A DNA stretch of 64,000 bases from Thiobacillus sp. Its GTDB lineage: Bacteria; Pseudomonadota; Gammaproteobacteria; Burkholderiales; Thiobacillaceae. Where the stretch lies: contig JADFDC010000002.1 of assembly GCA_018263115.1 (NCBI GenBank), positions 62,001 to 126,000 on the forward strand, read 5' to 3'. Both the position numbers and the translations under genes were made by a program. A model generated the notes under the pieces. The model made no database searches. It saw only the letters and a program-made list of their open reading frames with translations, and was not told the origin of the DNA. Positions 56,850-63,787 of this stretch are shown here, one piece after another (the stretch's first letter is position 1; each line of letters starts with the position of its first letter).

Positions 56850-56913
56850 GCTGTCATCATAGCAGCCAGCGCGGGCAGAGCATTCAACAGCAACCTGCTA
56901 AAATGCGCGCCAC

Positions 56914-56989
56914 GCCCCCGTAGCTCAGTGGATAGAGCATCCCCCTCCTAAGGGGAGGGTCACACGTTCGATTCGTGTCGGGGGCGCCA
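56914..56989 (+). tRNA. tRNA-Arg (anticodon CCT)
   Basis: 76 bases with encoded CCA. The acceptor arms GCCCCCG and CGGGGGC pair fully. D-arm GCTC/GAGC, anticodon loop CTCCTAA giving CCT (reads AGG), T-arm ACACG/CGTGT. TAAAAT at 56899-56904 may be its -10 box. Its 3' end borders the foreign patch that follows; such tRNA genes are frequent integration sites. Confidence 0.95.
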
Positions 56990-57110
56990 TCTGATGTTTC
57001 AAGTCTACCCCCAAGCAGATTGATGCCTGATAGCAACAGAATCAGGGATACTTCAATTGCCGTACTAACCCTAAGTGCTGAAATTCAATTCGAGCCTGGC
57101 CCGTTAATTC

Positions 57111-57737
57111 CTCCAGATCAACCAGATTCGCGGTTTGCTTGCCGAATTCGGTCTCATCATGCCCAAAGGCCGCTATCCCGCCCAGCACGCCATCCCCGAT
57201 ATTCTGGAAGACGCAGAGAATGGCTTGCCCTCCCTGGCCCGGCGCCTGCTCCATGACGTCTGGCAACGCATCCTGCAACTCAACCAGCAGATCCTCGCCT
57301 ACGACCGCGAGATCGAAAGCCTGGCCAGGCTTTGCCCCAAGGCGCAAAGCCTGATGACGATTCCCGGCATCGGCAGCATCACCGCCACCGCGCTCCTCGC
57401 CAGCCTTGGCGACCCCAGACAATTTCACAACGGGCGGCAGCTTGCCGCCTGGCTGGGTCTCACGCCCCGGCAATACAGCACCGGCGGCAAGACGCGTCTT
57501 GGGCGCATCACCAAACAGGGTGACAAATACCTGCGCACGCTCTTGATCCACGGCACCCGCGCCGTGCTGGCCGCATTGAGAGACAAGCAGGACCGCATCA
57601 GCTGCTGGCTGCGCGAACTCGTTGCCCGGCGCGGCTACAAGCGGGCCGCAGTGGCCCTGGCAGCGAAGAACGCCCGCATCGTCTGGGCAATGCTGACAAG
57701 TGGCGAGGAATACCGCTCGCAAGCAGTTGCCGCATAA
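57111..57737 (+). pseudogene. 5'-truncated IS110/IS1111-family transposase
   Basis: About 208 codons of the C-terminal part of an IS110-family recombinase are intact, from LQINQIRGLLAEFG onwards. This is the Transposase_20 domain: a helix-hairpin motif TIPGIGSITATALLASLG, then AAWLGLTPRQYSTGGKTRLG with the catalytic Ser region, and ending EEYRSQAVAA. The N-terminal DEDD RuvC-like domain is missing; an in-frame stop lies at 57105-57107 and only 121 bases separate the fragment from tRNA-Arg. The element is therefore dead unless complemented in trans. No left end is recognisable. Confidence 0.85.
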
Positions 57738-58010
57738 GATCAAATCACGACAGGCAAAACCGTCTGCAAGGAAAGGAGCAAGCCCGCCGAATCACTGCCA
57801 AGGCAATGGATGACGAGAAGGTCAGACCGGGGATGTGAAAGTCTGTTTAGCTTAATGGCCAACAAGGCCGACTAACGAATGAGACGAACATCCCAAGCGC
57901 ATTTTCATCAAGGCCAGGACACAGTCCGCAAACAGGCCGTATGTAGAGCCGCAGTCTAGTTCCAACTCAACACCCAGCGCACTTGCTTTGATAGGGAGAG
58001 TCCATGTAGT
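57738..58010 (+). ncRNA. Structured noncoding right end of the IS1111-like element, possible bridge/seek RNA
   Basis: About 270 noncoding bases follow the transposase stop. A clear nested structure is visible: GGGATGT (57830-57836) pairs with ACATCCC (57888-57894); inside, TTTAG/CTAA and GGCC/GGCC (57857-57860, 57866-57869) form a second stem, leaving two unpaired strands (GAAAGTCTG and GAATGAGACGA). IS1111-group elements carry their guide RNA in the right end, and internal loops of this kind hold the guides. GGGAGAGTCCA (about 57994-58004) may be the subterminal inverted repeat. No other gene is seen. Confidence 0.35.
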
Positions 58011-58012
58011 AG

Positions 58013-58088
58013 AGCTGACCAGCGCTGCGCGGCTTCATCGCGCAGCGTCCAGCGACCGAAGGGAGCGAGGTCGAGCGCCGGGTTAGCG
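58013..58088 (-). other. attC-like recombination site at the end of a cassette ORF
   Basis: On the minus strand the site begins CGCTAAC (58082-58088), containing the ORF stop codon. It then reads CGGCGCTCGACC, and after about 40 bases with inner stems (GCTGCGCG/CGCGCAGC) ends AGCGCTGGTCAGC. The outer parts GCTAACC-CGGCGCT and AGCGC-TGG-TCAGC are imperfectly complementary, as R''-L'' and L'-R' are in attC sites. It directly abuts the IS1111-like right end. Sequence similarity to known attC sites is not proven. Confidence 0.45.
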
Positions 58089-58706
58089 GAATACATTCTT
58101 TACAACCTGTTTGAATGACTCTAGGTAGTCGAGAAGCTGTAACACAGTGAGCAGTGAAGCCAGTGCTGTGACTACATAGATGCTCCCCTTAATCAAACGG
58201 CCAGCCAAGGACTCTTCTACCTTTTTGCGATTGAAACCCGCACGGCCAATGAGAACGAATGGAACGCGGGCAACCAAATCGAAAGCCAGACCGAGATAGA
58301 AAAACGGATTAATGGCCCGGAGAAGCGCTGGACGCTTATTGCTTTCGTAAATGCCAATCGAACGGTCAATAAAGTCCAGGAGATTGTTCGCGGTGATTTG
58401 AAACCGATGTAAGTTGAAGACATTCTGAACGAGGTCAATGTTCTGAATGTATCCACCAACAGCGGCAGGTGGAGTGTAGCGAATGGAAGGGTTAACGCCC
58501 GAATACAAGATGATGTCGTGGGTTTCATCCATCATTCGATTAATTTTTACTCTTGCTTCTTCAGCCTCTGGCTTCTCAATCCGCTCATTCACCATCCACT
58601 CGGCACGGCTGCTATTGAAGTACAGAATTACCAATGCCCGAAACTCGCCAAGCCTTTCAAGGCGCCGGTTGTTCTCCCACGGCAATATTCTTGTGTAGTA
58701 GTTCAC
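58083..58706 (-). CDS. Unknown low-GC ORF in a gene-cassette-like unit
   Basis: 207 residues, family not recognised. The N-terminal two thirds are soluble, charged and helical (WENNRRLERLGEFRALVILYF; KPEAEEARVKINRMMDETHD). The last third contains two hydrophobic segments (about 133-155 and 172-195), suggesting a membrane-anchored protein. GC content is clearly below that of neighbouring genes. The TAA stop lies within the attC-like core CGCTAAC, and a complementary GTTAGCG core lies 23-29 bases before the start (58729-58735). Compact cassettes of this form usually encode unknown adaptive functions. Confidence 0.65.
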   Translation of the reverse strand: MNYYTRILPWENNRRLERLGEFRALVILYFNSSRAEWMVNERIEKPEAEEARVKINRMMDETHDIILYSGVNPSIRYTPPAAVGGYIQNIDLVQNVFNLHRFQITANNLLDFIDRSIGIYESNKRPALLRAINPFFYLGLAFDLVARVPFVLIGRAGFNRKKVEESLAGRLIKGSIYVVTALASLLTVLQLLDYLESFKQVVKNVFR

Positions 58707-58735
58707 TTGATCAACCTTGGCCGAGTAGCGCTAAC

Positions 58736-59103
58736 AGTTAATATACGGACAAAACTGTCCGGACGTTTTTTAATAAAGAGACAAGCATTTTATGGGTCTA
58801 TCCTTTTGAATAATATGGACTTATCTAGGTGTCTGTCTCTTTATTATGTTATGGAAAGAGAGACAGGGGAATATAACTTACGGTCTAGTTGGCCAACCAC
58901 AAAAATCCCGTGGAGTTTATTCTGGTCAATGTCCTTATGGTCTGCTCCAGGACGGATTGCAGCCACTGCTGATCAAAACCTTCATCGCCCGCTTTGGCCG
59001 ATATTCAGTCTCTCACGGCGTTTGCTCACAGTGTCGCTTTTAGGCAGAAAGTTGTTTTCTTAAATATTGCACTCATGCATTACCAATAACCGGGCGTCCA
59101 ATA
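58736..59103. other. Low-GC stretch with a 13-base inverted repeat
   Basis: About 370 bases without a convincing gene. TAATAAAGAGACA (58771-58783) and its exact complement (58834-58846) form a 13-base inverted repeat around 50 AT-rich bases. A 65-codon ORF at 58846-59043 (with CPYGLLQDG and HGVCSQCRF) may be a gene remnant but matches nothing I know. The region belongs to the foreign patch after tRNA-Arg. Confidence 0.45.
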
Positions 59104-59130
59104 AAAAAGCCGCGCATTGCGCGGCTTTTT
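59104..59130 (-). terminator. Intrinsic terminator after the DUF302 gene
   Basis: AAAAAGCCGCGC and GCGCGGCTTTTT form a twelve-pair stem with a three-base loop and U-rich tails on either strand. It lies 20 bases past the stop of the DUF302 gene. Confidence 0.88.
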
Positions 59131-59149
59131 AACATGCATTCAAACAAAC

Positions 59150-59668
59150 TTATTTCAGCACGACACTCATCAAGGCATCTTCTTCCTTGGCCAGGCTGGT
59201 CAGCGCGGTGGCGACTTCGCCCTGGGCCATGCTAGCCATCAGGCTTGTGTTGAAGCGCATGACGTAAATCTTGCCATCCAGGGCTTCGTACACGCTGTAG
59301 CGGCAGGTCAGTGCGGGCGGCTGCTTGGCTTTTTGCTGGGCCTTGAGCACGGCCTCGGCAAGGCCGGGGTGGCACATGCCCATGATCTTCATGGGTTTGG
59401 CGTCTTTGTGGCCGCCTTTTTTCATGGCTTCCTGGGCATCCAGCACGCCGGTGACTTTCCAGCCGCGGGCTTCGGCATTTTTCTTGAGAGTGTCGACGGT
59501 TTCATTGAAGCCGAGTTTGCTTTGTTTTTCCAGCATCATGGCTTCCATGATCTTGGCCTGGGCCTGCTGCATTTGCTGCATGGAGGCCTCGATTTCCTTT
59601 TGCGAGGCGGCCTGGGCCGGGAGGGTGGTGGCAATAAGCGCAACCGTGGCGAGAAGAAGGGATTTCAT
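59150..59668 (-). CDS. Exported DUF302-family protein
   Basis: 172 residues with a Sec signal peptide ending AQAA. A short Gln/Met-rich helical segment (MQQMQQAQAKIMEAMM) is followed by a DUF302 domain (about 55-150): GWKVTGVLDAQEAM, KIMGMCHPGLAEAVL and VYEALDGKIYVMRFN are typical. The function of DUF302 is unknown; it is frequent in sulfur oxidisers. Cys in MGMCHP and TCRYSV could bind a metal or haem. It is in line with the zf-CHCC gene, 21 bases behind it. Confidence 0.85.
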   Translation of the reverse strand: MKSLLLATVALIATTLPAQAASQKEIEASMQQMQQAQAKIMEAMMLEKQSKLGFNETVDTLKKNAEARGWKVTGVLDAQEAMKKGGHKDAKPMKIMGMCHPGLAEAVLKAQQKAKQPPALTCRYSVYEALDGKIYVMRFNTSLMASMAQGEVATALTSLAKEEDALMSVVLK

Positions 59669-59689
59669 GTTGACCTCTGGGTAAGTAAG

Positions 59690-59893
59690 TTAATGTGCGC
59701 CGGAACAGGGGCCGCCTAGCAGACGATACTGCGTTCCGCAGTAGGGACACAAGGCCTCGCCGGTTTTTTCGATGGGCAGGAACACGCGGGGGTGCGAATT
59801 CCATGCCGCGTGCTCGGGCAGCGGGCAATGCAGCGGAAGCTGGCTGGGCGTGACCTCGATGATGCGTTGCGTGTTGTCGGATTTTTCAGCCAT
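59690..59893 (-). CDS. Zinc-finger CHCC-domain protein
   Basis: 67 residues. The motif Cys-x8-His-x14-Cys-x2-Cys (LHCPLPEHAAWNSHP to LCPYCGTQYRL) is the zf-CHCC domain, shared with the complex I accessory subunit NDUFS6. In betaproteobacteria this small protein is usually encoded beside ilvE, as here. It presumably binds zinc; its role is unknown. Confidence 0.9.
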   Translation of the reverse strand: MAEKSDNTQRIIEVTPSQLPLHCPLPEHAAWNSHPRVFLPIEKTGEALCPYCGTQYRLLGGPCSGAH

Positions 59894-59928
59894 GGCAAAG
59901 TTCCCTTAGGCAAGCAATGACTTATTCT

Positions 59929-60014
59929 GTCATCGCGAGGAGCGTAGCGACGTGGCGATCCAGAGATCTTCGGTTAACAGACATTCTGGATTGCTTCGCT
60001 TCGCTCGCAATGAC
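59929..60014. repeat. Long imperfect hairpin repeat between zf-CHCC and ilvE genes
   Basis: A left arm (59929-59963, GTCATCGCGAGGAGCG...GCGATCCAG) pairs imperfectly with a right arm (59986-60014, CTGGATTGCTTCGC...CGCAATGAC), with a 22-base loop. The same arm sequences occur at 54151-54277. It is a dispersed intergenic repeat seen in many bacterial genomes. Confidence 0.6.
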
Positions 60015-60051
60015 GAACATTGATTTGAACATTGAATTGATCGGCGAACCC

Positions 60052-60972
60052 TTAAACATAGGTCAGCCAGCCTTCATGTTTGGCCGAACGCCCCTGCACG
60101 CAGTCGAAATAAAGCGCCTGCAGCTTTTGCGTGACAGGCCCGCGCGATCCGCTGCCGATGGCGCGGTTGTCCAGTTCGCGGATGGGCGTGACTTCCGCCG
60201 CTGTGCCGGTGAAGAAGGCTTCGTCAGCGGAATAGACTTCGTCGCGGGTAATGCGCTTTTCGATGACCTGATAGCCGAGTTCGTTGGCCAGTTGCACGAT
60301 GGTGTCGCGGGTAATGCCTTCCAGCGCGCTGGTCAGGTCCGGCGTGTAGATCTTGCCGCGTCGCACGATGAAAACGTTTTCGCCCGAACCTTCGGACACG
60401 AAGCCGTCCACATCCAGCAGCAGGGCTTCGTCGTAGCCGTCCTGCTCGGCTTCGCGGTGGGCCAGGATCGAGTTCATGTAATTGCCGTTGGCCTTGGCCT
60501 TGCACATGGTGATGTTGACGTGATGCCGCGAGAAGGAAGAGGTCTTCACGCGGATGCCGTTGTCCAGCGCTTCCTGCCCGAGGTACGCGCCCCATTTCCA
60601 CGCGGCGACGATGATGTGGGTGGACAGCGTCTTGGCAGAAATGCCCATGGCCTCGGCGCCATAGAACGCCATCGGCCGGATGTAGGCGGATTCCAGCTTG
60701 TTCTCGCGCACGGCGGCACGCTGGGCTTCGTTGATTTCGTCCTTGGAGTAGGGCATCTTCATGCCCAGGATGTGCGCCGAGCGGAACAGCCGGTCGGTAT
60801 GGTCCTGCAGGCGGAAGATGGCTGTGCCCTTGGGTGTCTGGTAGGCGCGCACGCCTTCGAACACGCCCATGCCGTAATGCAGGGTGTGGGTAAGGACGTG
60901 GGTGGTGGCATCGCGCCAGTTGACCAGCTTGCCGTCGTACCAGATAAAGCCGTCGCGGTCGGACATCGACAT
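60052..60972 (-). CDS. ilvE: Branched-chain amino acid aminotransferase
   Basis: 306 residues, fold type IV PLP enzyme. It transfers amino groups to and from Val, Leu and Ile. Landmarks are the N-terminal DGFIWYDGKLVNWRDA, HYGMGVFEGVRAY, the PLP lysine region KANGNYMNSILA, and GSGENVFIVRRGKI. The last step of the ilvBHC/leuA pathways encoded 30 kb away. GCAAGGAGTT precedes the ATG. A dispersed repeat lies in its 5' region. Confidence 0.95.
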   Translation of the reverse strand: MSMSDRDGFIWYDGKLVNWRDATTHVLTHTLHYGMGVFEGVRAYQTPKGTAIFRLQDHTDRLFRSAHILGMKMPYSKDEINEAQRAAVRENKLESAYIRPMAFYGAEAMGISAKTLSTHIIVAAWKWGAYLGQEALDNGIRVKTSSFSRHHVNITMCKAKANGNYMNSILAHREAEQDGYDEALLLDVDGFVSEGSGENVFIVRRGKIYTPDLTSALEGITRDTIVQLANELGYQVIEKRITRDEVYSADEAFFTGTAAEVTPIRELDNRAIGSGSRGPVTQKLQALYFDCVQGRSAKHEGWLTYV

Positions 60973-61028
60973 TTACAGAACTCCTTGCAATCGCCAAAAC
61001 GGCTGCAAAACTCGCATACTTTGTCGCT

Positions 61029-61165
61029 CGGTGCTCGCAGGGATTTGCTGGCAGGCAAATCCGGCTTTTTTGGCCTCGCCCTCATGTATTGAAATACACT
61101 CCGGTTCCTGTGCGCCGCGCTTCGCGTCTACGGGCTTTTCGCTGCGTTTTTGCGATATCGCTTAA
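61029..61165 (-). repeat. Dispersed structured repeat upstream of ilvE, copy B
   Basis: The core at 61081-61109 reads on the minus strand AGGAACCGGAGTGTAT, four to five bases, ATACATGAG. GAGCACCG follows about 43 bases further (61029-61037). It matches copy A upstream of panD except for an insertion that contains its own stem-loop (GGATTTGC/GCAAATCC). The 220-base gap between ilvE and the RNase T2 gene otherwise holds no gene. Confidence 0.5.
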
Positions 61166-61192
61166 ATTATTTGGGTTGGAATCAAAGGTTAA

Positions 61193-61969
61193 ATGAAATT
61201 GTATCAAAGGCTTGCGCTGGGCGGCCTGTCTTTATTTGTGGCGCTGACGATGATTTCGGGCTGCGAGGCCCGCCCGCCGGCCCCGCAAAAGGCAGATTTC
61301 GACTACTACGTTCTGGCCCTGTCGCTGGCGCCCGCGTTTTGCGAGGACTCGATCGGCAACCGCCGCGTGCCGCATCAGTGCCGGGATGTTGATCTGGCGG
61401 ATTTCCGGCGCCAGCCGCTGACCCTGCATGGCCTGTGGCCAAACAAGCACAAGGGCCGGCATCCGTTTTACTGCAACGGCGAGCGCGACCGGGGCGGCAT
61501 GTGCGACCAGACCCGTGTTCAGTTGCCCCAATCGCTGGCCGGAAAACTCTCGACCGTCATGCCCGGCACGGCAGATTGCCTGGATCGCCACGAGTGGGCC
61601 AAGCATGGCTCCTGTTCCGGATTGAGCATGGCGCAATACTTTGACGAATCGGTCAGGCTGGTGGAACGCGCCAACCGGGCGATGGGCGCTGCGCTGGGCA
61701 GCCACGCGGGCAGGGAAGTCGGCCTTGACACGCTGCGCGCGCAAGTCAAAAGCCGCGATGCGGCGCTGATGGAAAGCGTTGTGTTCGACTGCCGCACGCC
61801 GCGCAGCGATTCACCCGCACGGCGCAAGCCCATGCTGCGCGAAGTGCGTATTTATTTTCATGCGCTGCCGGATGGCAGCGTGGGCGAGCCGATGAATTTC
61901 CGCGAAGCCGGGGTGAGGCATTTCAATTCGGGATGTCCGGCGGGGCGGGCATATGTTGATGCGCCATGA
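61193..61969 (+). CDS. Ribonuclease T2-family lipoprotein
   Basis: 258 residues. A signal peptide with lipobox (MISGC) predicts a lipoprotein with Cys24 lipidated. The RNase T2 fold has both catalytic motifs: CAS I as LHGLWPN and CAS II as HEWAKHGSC. Cysteines around them form the usual disulfides. It would cleave RNA to 2',3'-cyclic phosphates in the periplasm or at the outer membrane and may supply phosphate or nucleosides. Its TGA stop coincides with the left end of a palindromic repeat. Confidence 0.9.
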   Translation: MKLYQRLALGGLSLFVALTMISGCEARPPAPQKADFDYYVLALSLAPAFCEDSIGNRRVPHQCRDVDLADFRRQPLTLHGLWPNKHKGRHPFYCNGERDRGGMCDQTRVQLPQSLAGKLSTVMPGTADCLDRHEWAKHGSCSGLSMAQYFDESVRLVERANRAMGAALGSHAGREVGLDTLRAQVKSRDAALMESVVFDCRTPRSDSPARRKPMLREVRIYFHALPDGSVGEPMNFREAGVRHFNSGCPAGRAYVDAP

Positions 61970-62073
61970 ATCCCCCGGCGCTTCGCGCCACCCCCTTTAT
62001 CAAGGGGGTTAAGTAGCCCCCCTTGATAAAGGGGGGTTGGGGGGATTCAAGGCGCGAAGCGCCGGGGGATTCA
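61967..62073. repeat. Large palindromic repeat between convergent genes
   Basis: Outer arms of 22 bases (61968-61989 and 62051-62072) are perfectly complementary. Inside, CCCCCTTTATCAAGGGGG (61991-62008) and its complement (62017-62036) make the whole 107-base element nearly self-complementary. Both ends read TGAATCCCC outward-in, and these TGAs are the stop codons of the two flanking genes. It can form a strong cruciform or bidirectional terminator. Confidence 0.8.
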
Positions 62074-62751
62074 CCCCGGCAGATTCTGCTTCACGAACTC
62101 CGGAAAATAATCCGCCCGCACGATGTAGGTGCCGTCGCAGTTGAATGAGGCGCGCACGATGCCTTCCGACAGCGAGATGGCGGCATTGCGCAGGTAGTAC
62201 CCATCGATGGCACGCAACTGGTGAAAGCCATCGATGATGTCCTGGATCAGTTCCTTTTTCATCGGCTGCCAGTTGGCGCGCTGCTCGTCCATCAGCTGCT
62301 GCCAGTGTTCCGGCAGGTAGTTCCGCAGCGGGCCGGTCTGGACCATGGTGCGAACCCAGGCGATGGTATTCATTTTTTCGTCGAAAGGCGCCTGCACAAA
62401 ATGCCGGCTGATATAGTCATCGCTCAACAGCGCATCCACATCGTGGATTTCGTAATTGAAGGGGTTGAATATCGACTCGGTGCGCACCTCGGAACTGTTA
62501 AAGCCAATATAAATCGAGTAGCAACCCGTTTCGGCAAGCAGCCACTCCACGCGTTCCAGCGCGGGGCCGACTTTCTGGTCGATGCGCGAGGCGAACTTGC
62601 TGCGGATGGGCGCGGTTTCGCGCAGGGATGGATCGCCCTTGATGCCGACGAAGGGCTTGCCCGCGGGCAGGCCGAAGGCGCCCACGATGGCCTCATCAAG
62701 GACGCAGGAATCGTCTTCGGCAGGTACAAGGATGACAGGTTCTGTTTTCAT
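62071..62751 (-). CDS. Conserved hypothetical protein
   Basis: 226 residues from ATG 62751; a TTG 17 codons upstream is in frame. No signal peptide or membrane segment. Sequence features include GIKGDPSLRETAPIRSK, an aromatic-rich middle (YSIYIGFNSSEVRTESIFNPFNYE) and a helical end. No catalytic motif is evident and I do not recognise the family. It is divergent from a TPR-protein gene, with start codons 53 bases apart, and its stop lies in the palindromic repeat. Confidence 0.7.
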   Translation of the reverse strand: MKTEPVILVPAEDDSCVLDEAIVGAFGLPAGKPFVGIKGDPSLRETAPIRSKFASRIDQKVGPALERVEWLLAETGCYSIYIGFNSSEVRTESIFNPFNYEIHDVDALLSDDYISRHFVQAPFDEKMNTIAWVRTMVQTGPLRNYLPEHWQQLMDEQRANWQPMKKELIQDIIDGFHQLRAIDGYYLRNAAISLSEGIVRASFNCDGTYIVRADYFPEFVKQNLPG

Positions 62752-62803
62752 GGATGACAGGGTAAGCGTTTTTCGAATTGTCTGGAATAGAGATGACTTC
62801 AAG

Positions 62804-63691
62804 ATGAAAAGGTTTCTGGCATCGGGATTTATTTTCCTGGCCTGCGCGGTTCAGGCAGATCAGGCGTGTGATGAAGCGTTGGCAAGATTTGATTACACCT
62901 CGGCGACGCATCTGGCCGATGCGCTGCTGAAAAAATCGCCGAACGATGCGGCGGCCTGGATTTGCCTTGCGCGTGCGCGATACGAGCGCGGCGATTTCAG
63001 GACCGCGCTGGATGCCTTGGACGAAGCCGCGAAGCAGCCGGTTGGCGGCCCGCTGGCGGTGAAGCTGGGCAACTGGTTTGGCGTAACGCTGCGCCGCCTG
63101 GGACGCAACGAGGAAGCCTGGCGTTACCAGCAGGCGGCGCTGTCACTGGCGAAACAGATCAACGATCAGGGCGGGCTCGCCACCGCGTTGCACAACACCG
63201 CGGGCATGCGCTATGACCGTGGCGATATCCCCGGTGCATTGCACGACTACCAGGCCAGCATTCTCATCAACCCTGATTTGTCGGAACGCTCGGCGTCGTA
63301 CAACAACGTGGGCTTGATTCACCAGTGGCGGGGCGACACCGCACTGGCGAAGCAGGCCCTGGAAGCGGCGATTGCGCTGAACCGGCAAGGCAATCACTTC
63401 CACCACCTGGGCAAGCACCTGATGAATCTGGGTAATCTGGAAAGGCAACTGGGCCGCTACGATGAAGCCAGGCGTCTGCTGGACGAGGGAAAAATCTGGG
63501 TGGAAAAGGCAGGCGACGTGTTCTGGCTGGGTATCGCCGCGCATTACCAGGCATGGCTGGCAAGAGACCTGCGTCAGCCTGATGTGGCGCGCAAATACTT
63601 TGAGGAAGCGAAACGCTATTACGAACAGGCCGGCGCGGCGGATGATTTGAGAAGACTGCAACAGCAGATGGCGCAGCTTAAGGAATACTGA
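62804..63691 (+). CDS. Exported TPR-repeat protein
   Basis: 295 residues from ATG 62804. A signal peptide of about 19 residues ends VQA, followed by DQACDEALARF. The rest is made of TPR-type helical repeats, about six, with the small-large alternation clear in AWICLARARYERGDFRTALDALDEA and in later ALHDYQASILINPDLSERSASYNNVG. No enzyme domain. Probably a periplasmic or outer-membrane scaffold. It ends before a REP-like palindrome. Confidence 0.82.
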   Translation: MKRFLASGFIFLACAVQADQACDEALARFDYTSATHLADALLKKSPNDAAAWICLARARYERGDFRTALDALDEAAKQPVGGPLAVKLGNWFGVTLRRLGRNEEAWRYQQAALSLAKQINDQGGLATALHNTAGMRYDRGDIPGALHDYQASILINPDLSERSASYNNVGLIHQWRGDTALAKQALEAAIALNRQGNHFHHLGKHLMNLGNLERQLGRYDEARRLLDEGKIWVEKAGDVFWLGIAAHYQAWLARDLRQPDVARKYFEEAKRYYEQAGAADDLRRLQQQMAQLKEY

Positions 63692-63710
63692 TTGCTTCGC
63701 CGCAGTGCTG

Positions 63711-63769
63711 TCGCATGCAAGCGTGCTCCTGCGAAAATCAGCAGTATGCAGGAGCAGGCTTGCATGCGA
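63711..63769. repeat. REP-like palindrome between the TPR gene and glnE
   Basis: Arms of 22 bases (63711-63732 and 63748-63769) match at 21 positions with a 15-base loop. The right arm, GCAGGAGCAGGCTTGCATGC, resembles the GTAGGAGCGGGCTTGC core of Pseudomonas REP sequences. It lies between convergent genes and may act as transcription barrier. Confidence 0.7.
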
Positions 63770-63787
63770 ACTCCATTATGCAGTGTT

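Noticed and set aside
57042-57743. A 233-codon minus-strand ORF over the IS remnant
   Set aside because: Antisense to an unmistakable IS110-type transposase fragment and without protein features of its own.
58846-59043. A 65-residue cysteine-containing gene
   Set aside because: No recognisable family, no good Shine-Dalgarno and it starts inside an inverted repeat; kept only as a possible remnant.
56914-59110. A genomic island integrated at tRNA-Arg(CCT)
   Set aside because: The patch looks foreign, but no integrase and no repeated tRNA 3' end were found downstream, so an attachment-site claim is not supported.
60224-60997. Arg/Pro-rich 257-codon ORF over ilvE
   Set aside because: Out-of-frame translation of ilvE; its composition is typical of a shifted high-GC frame.
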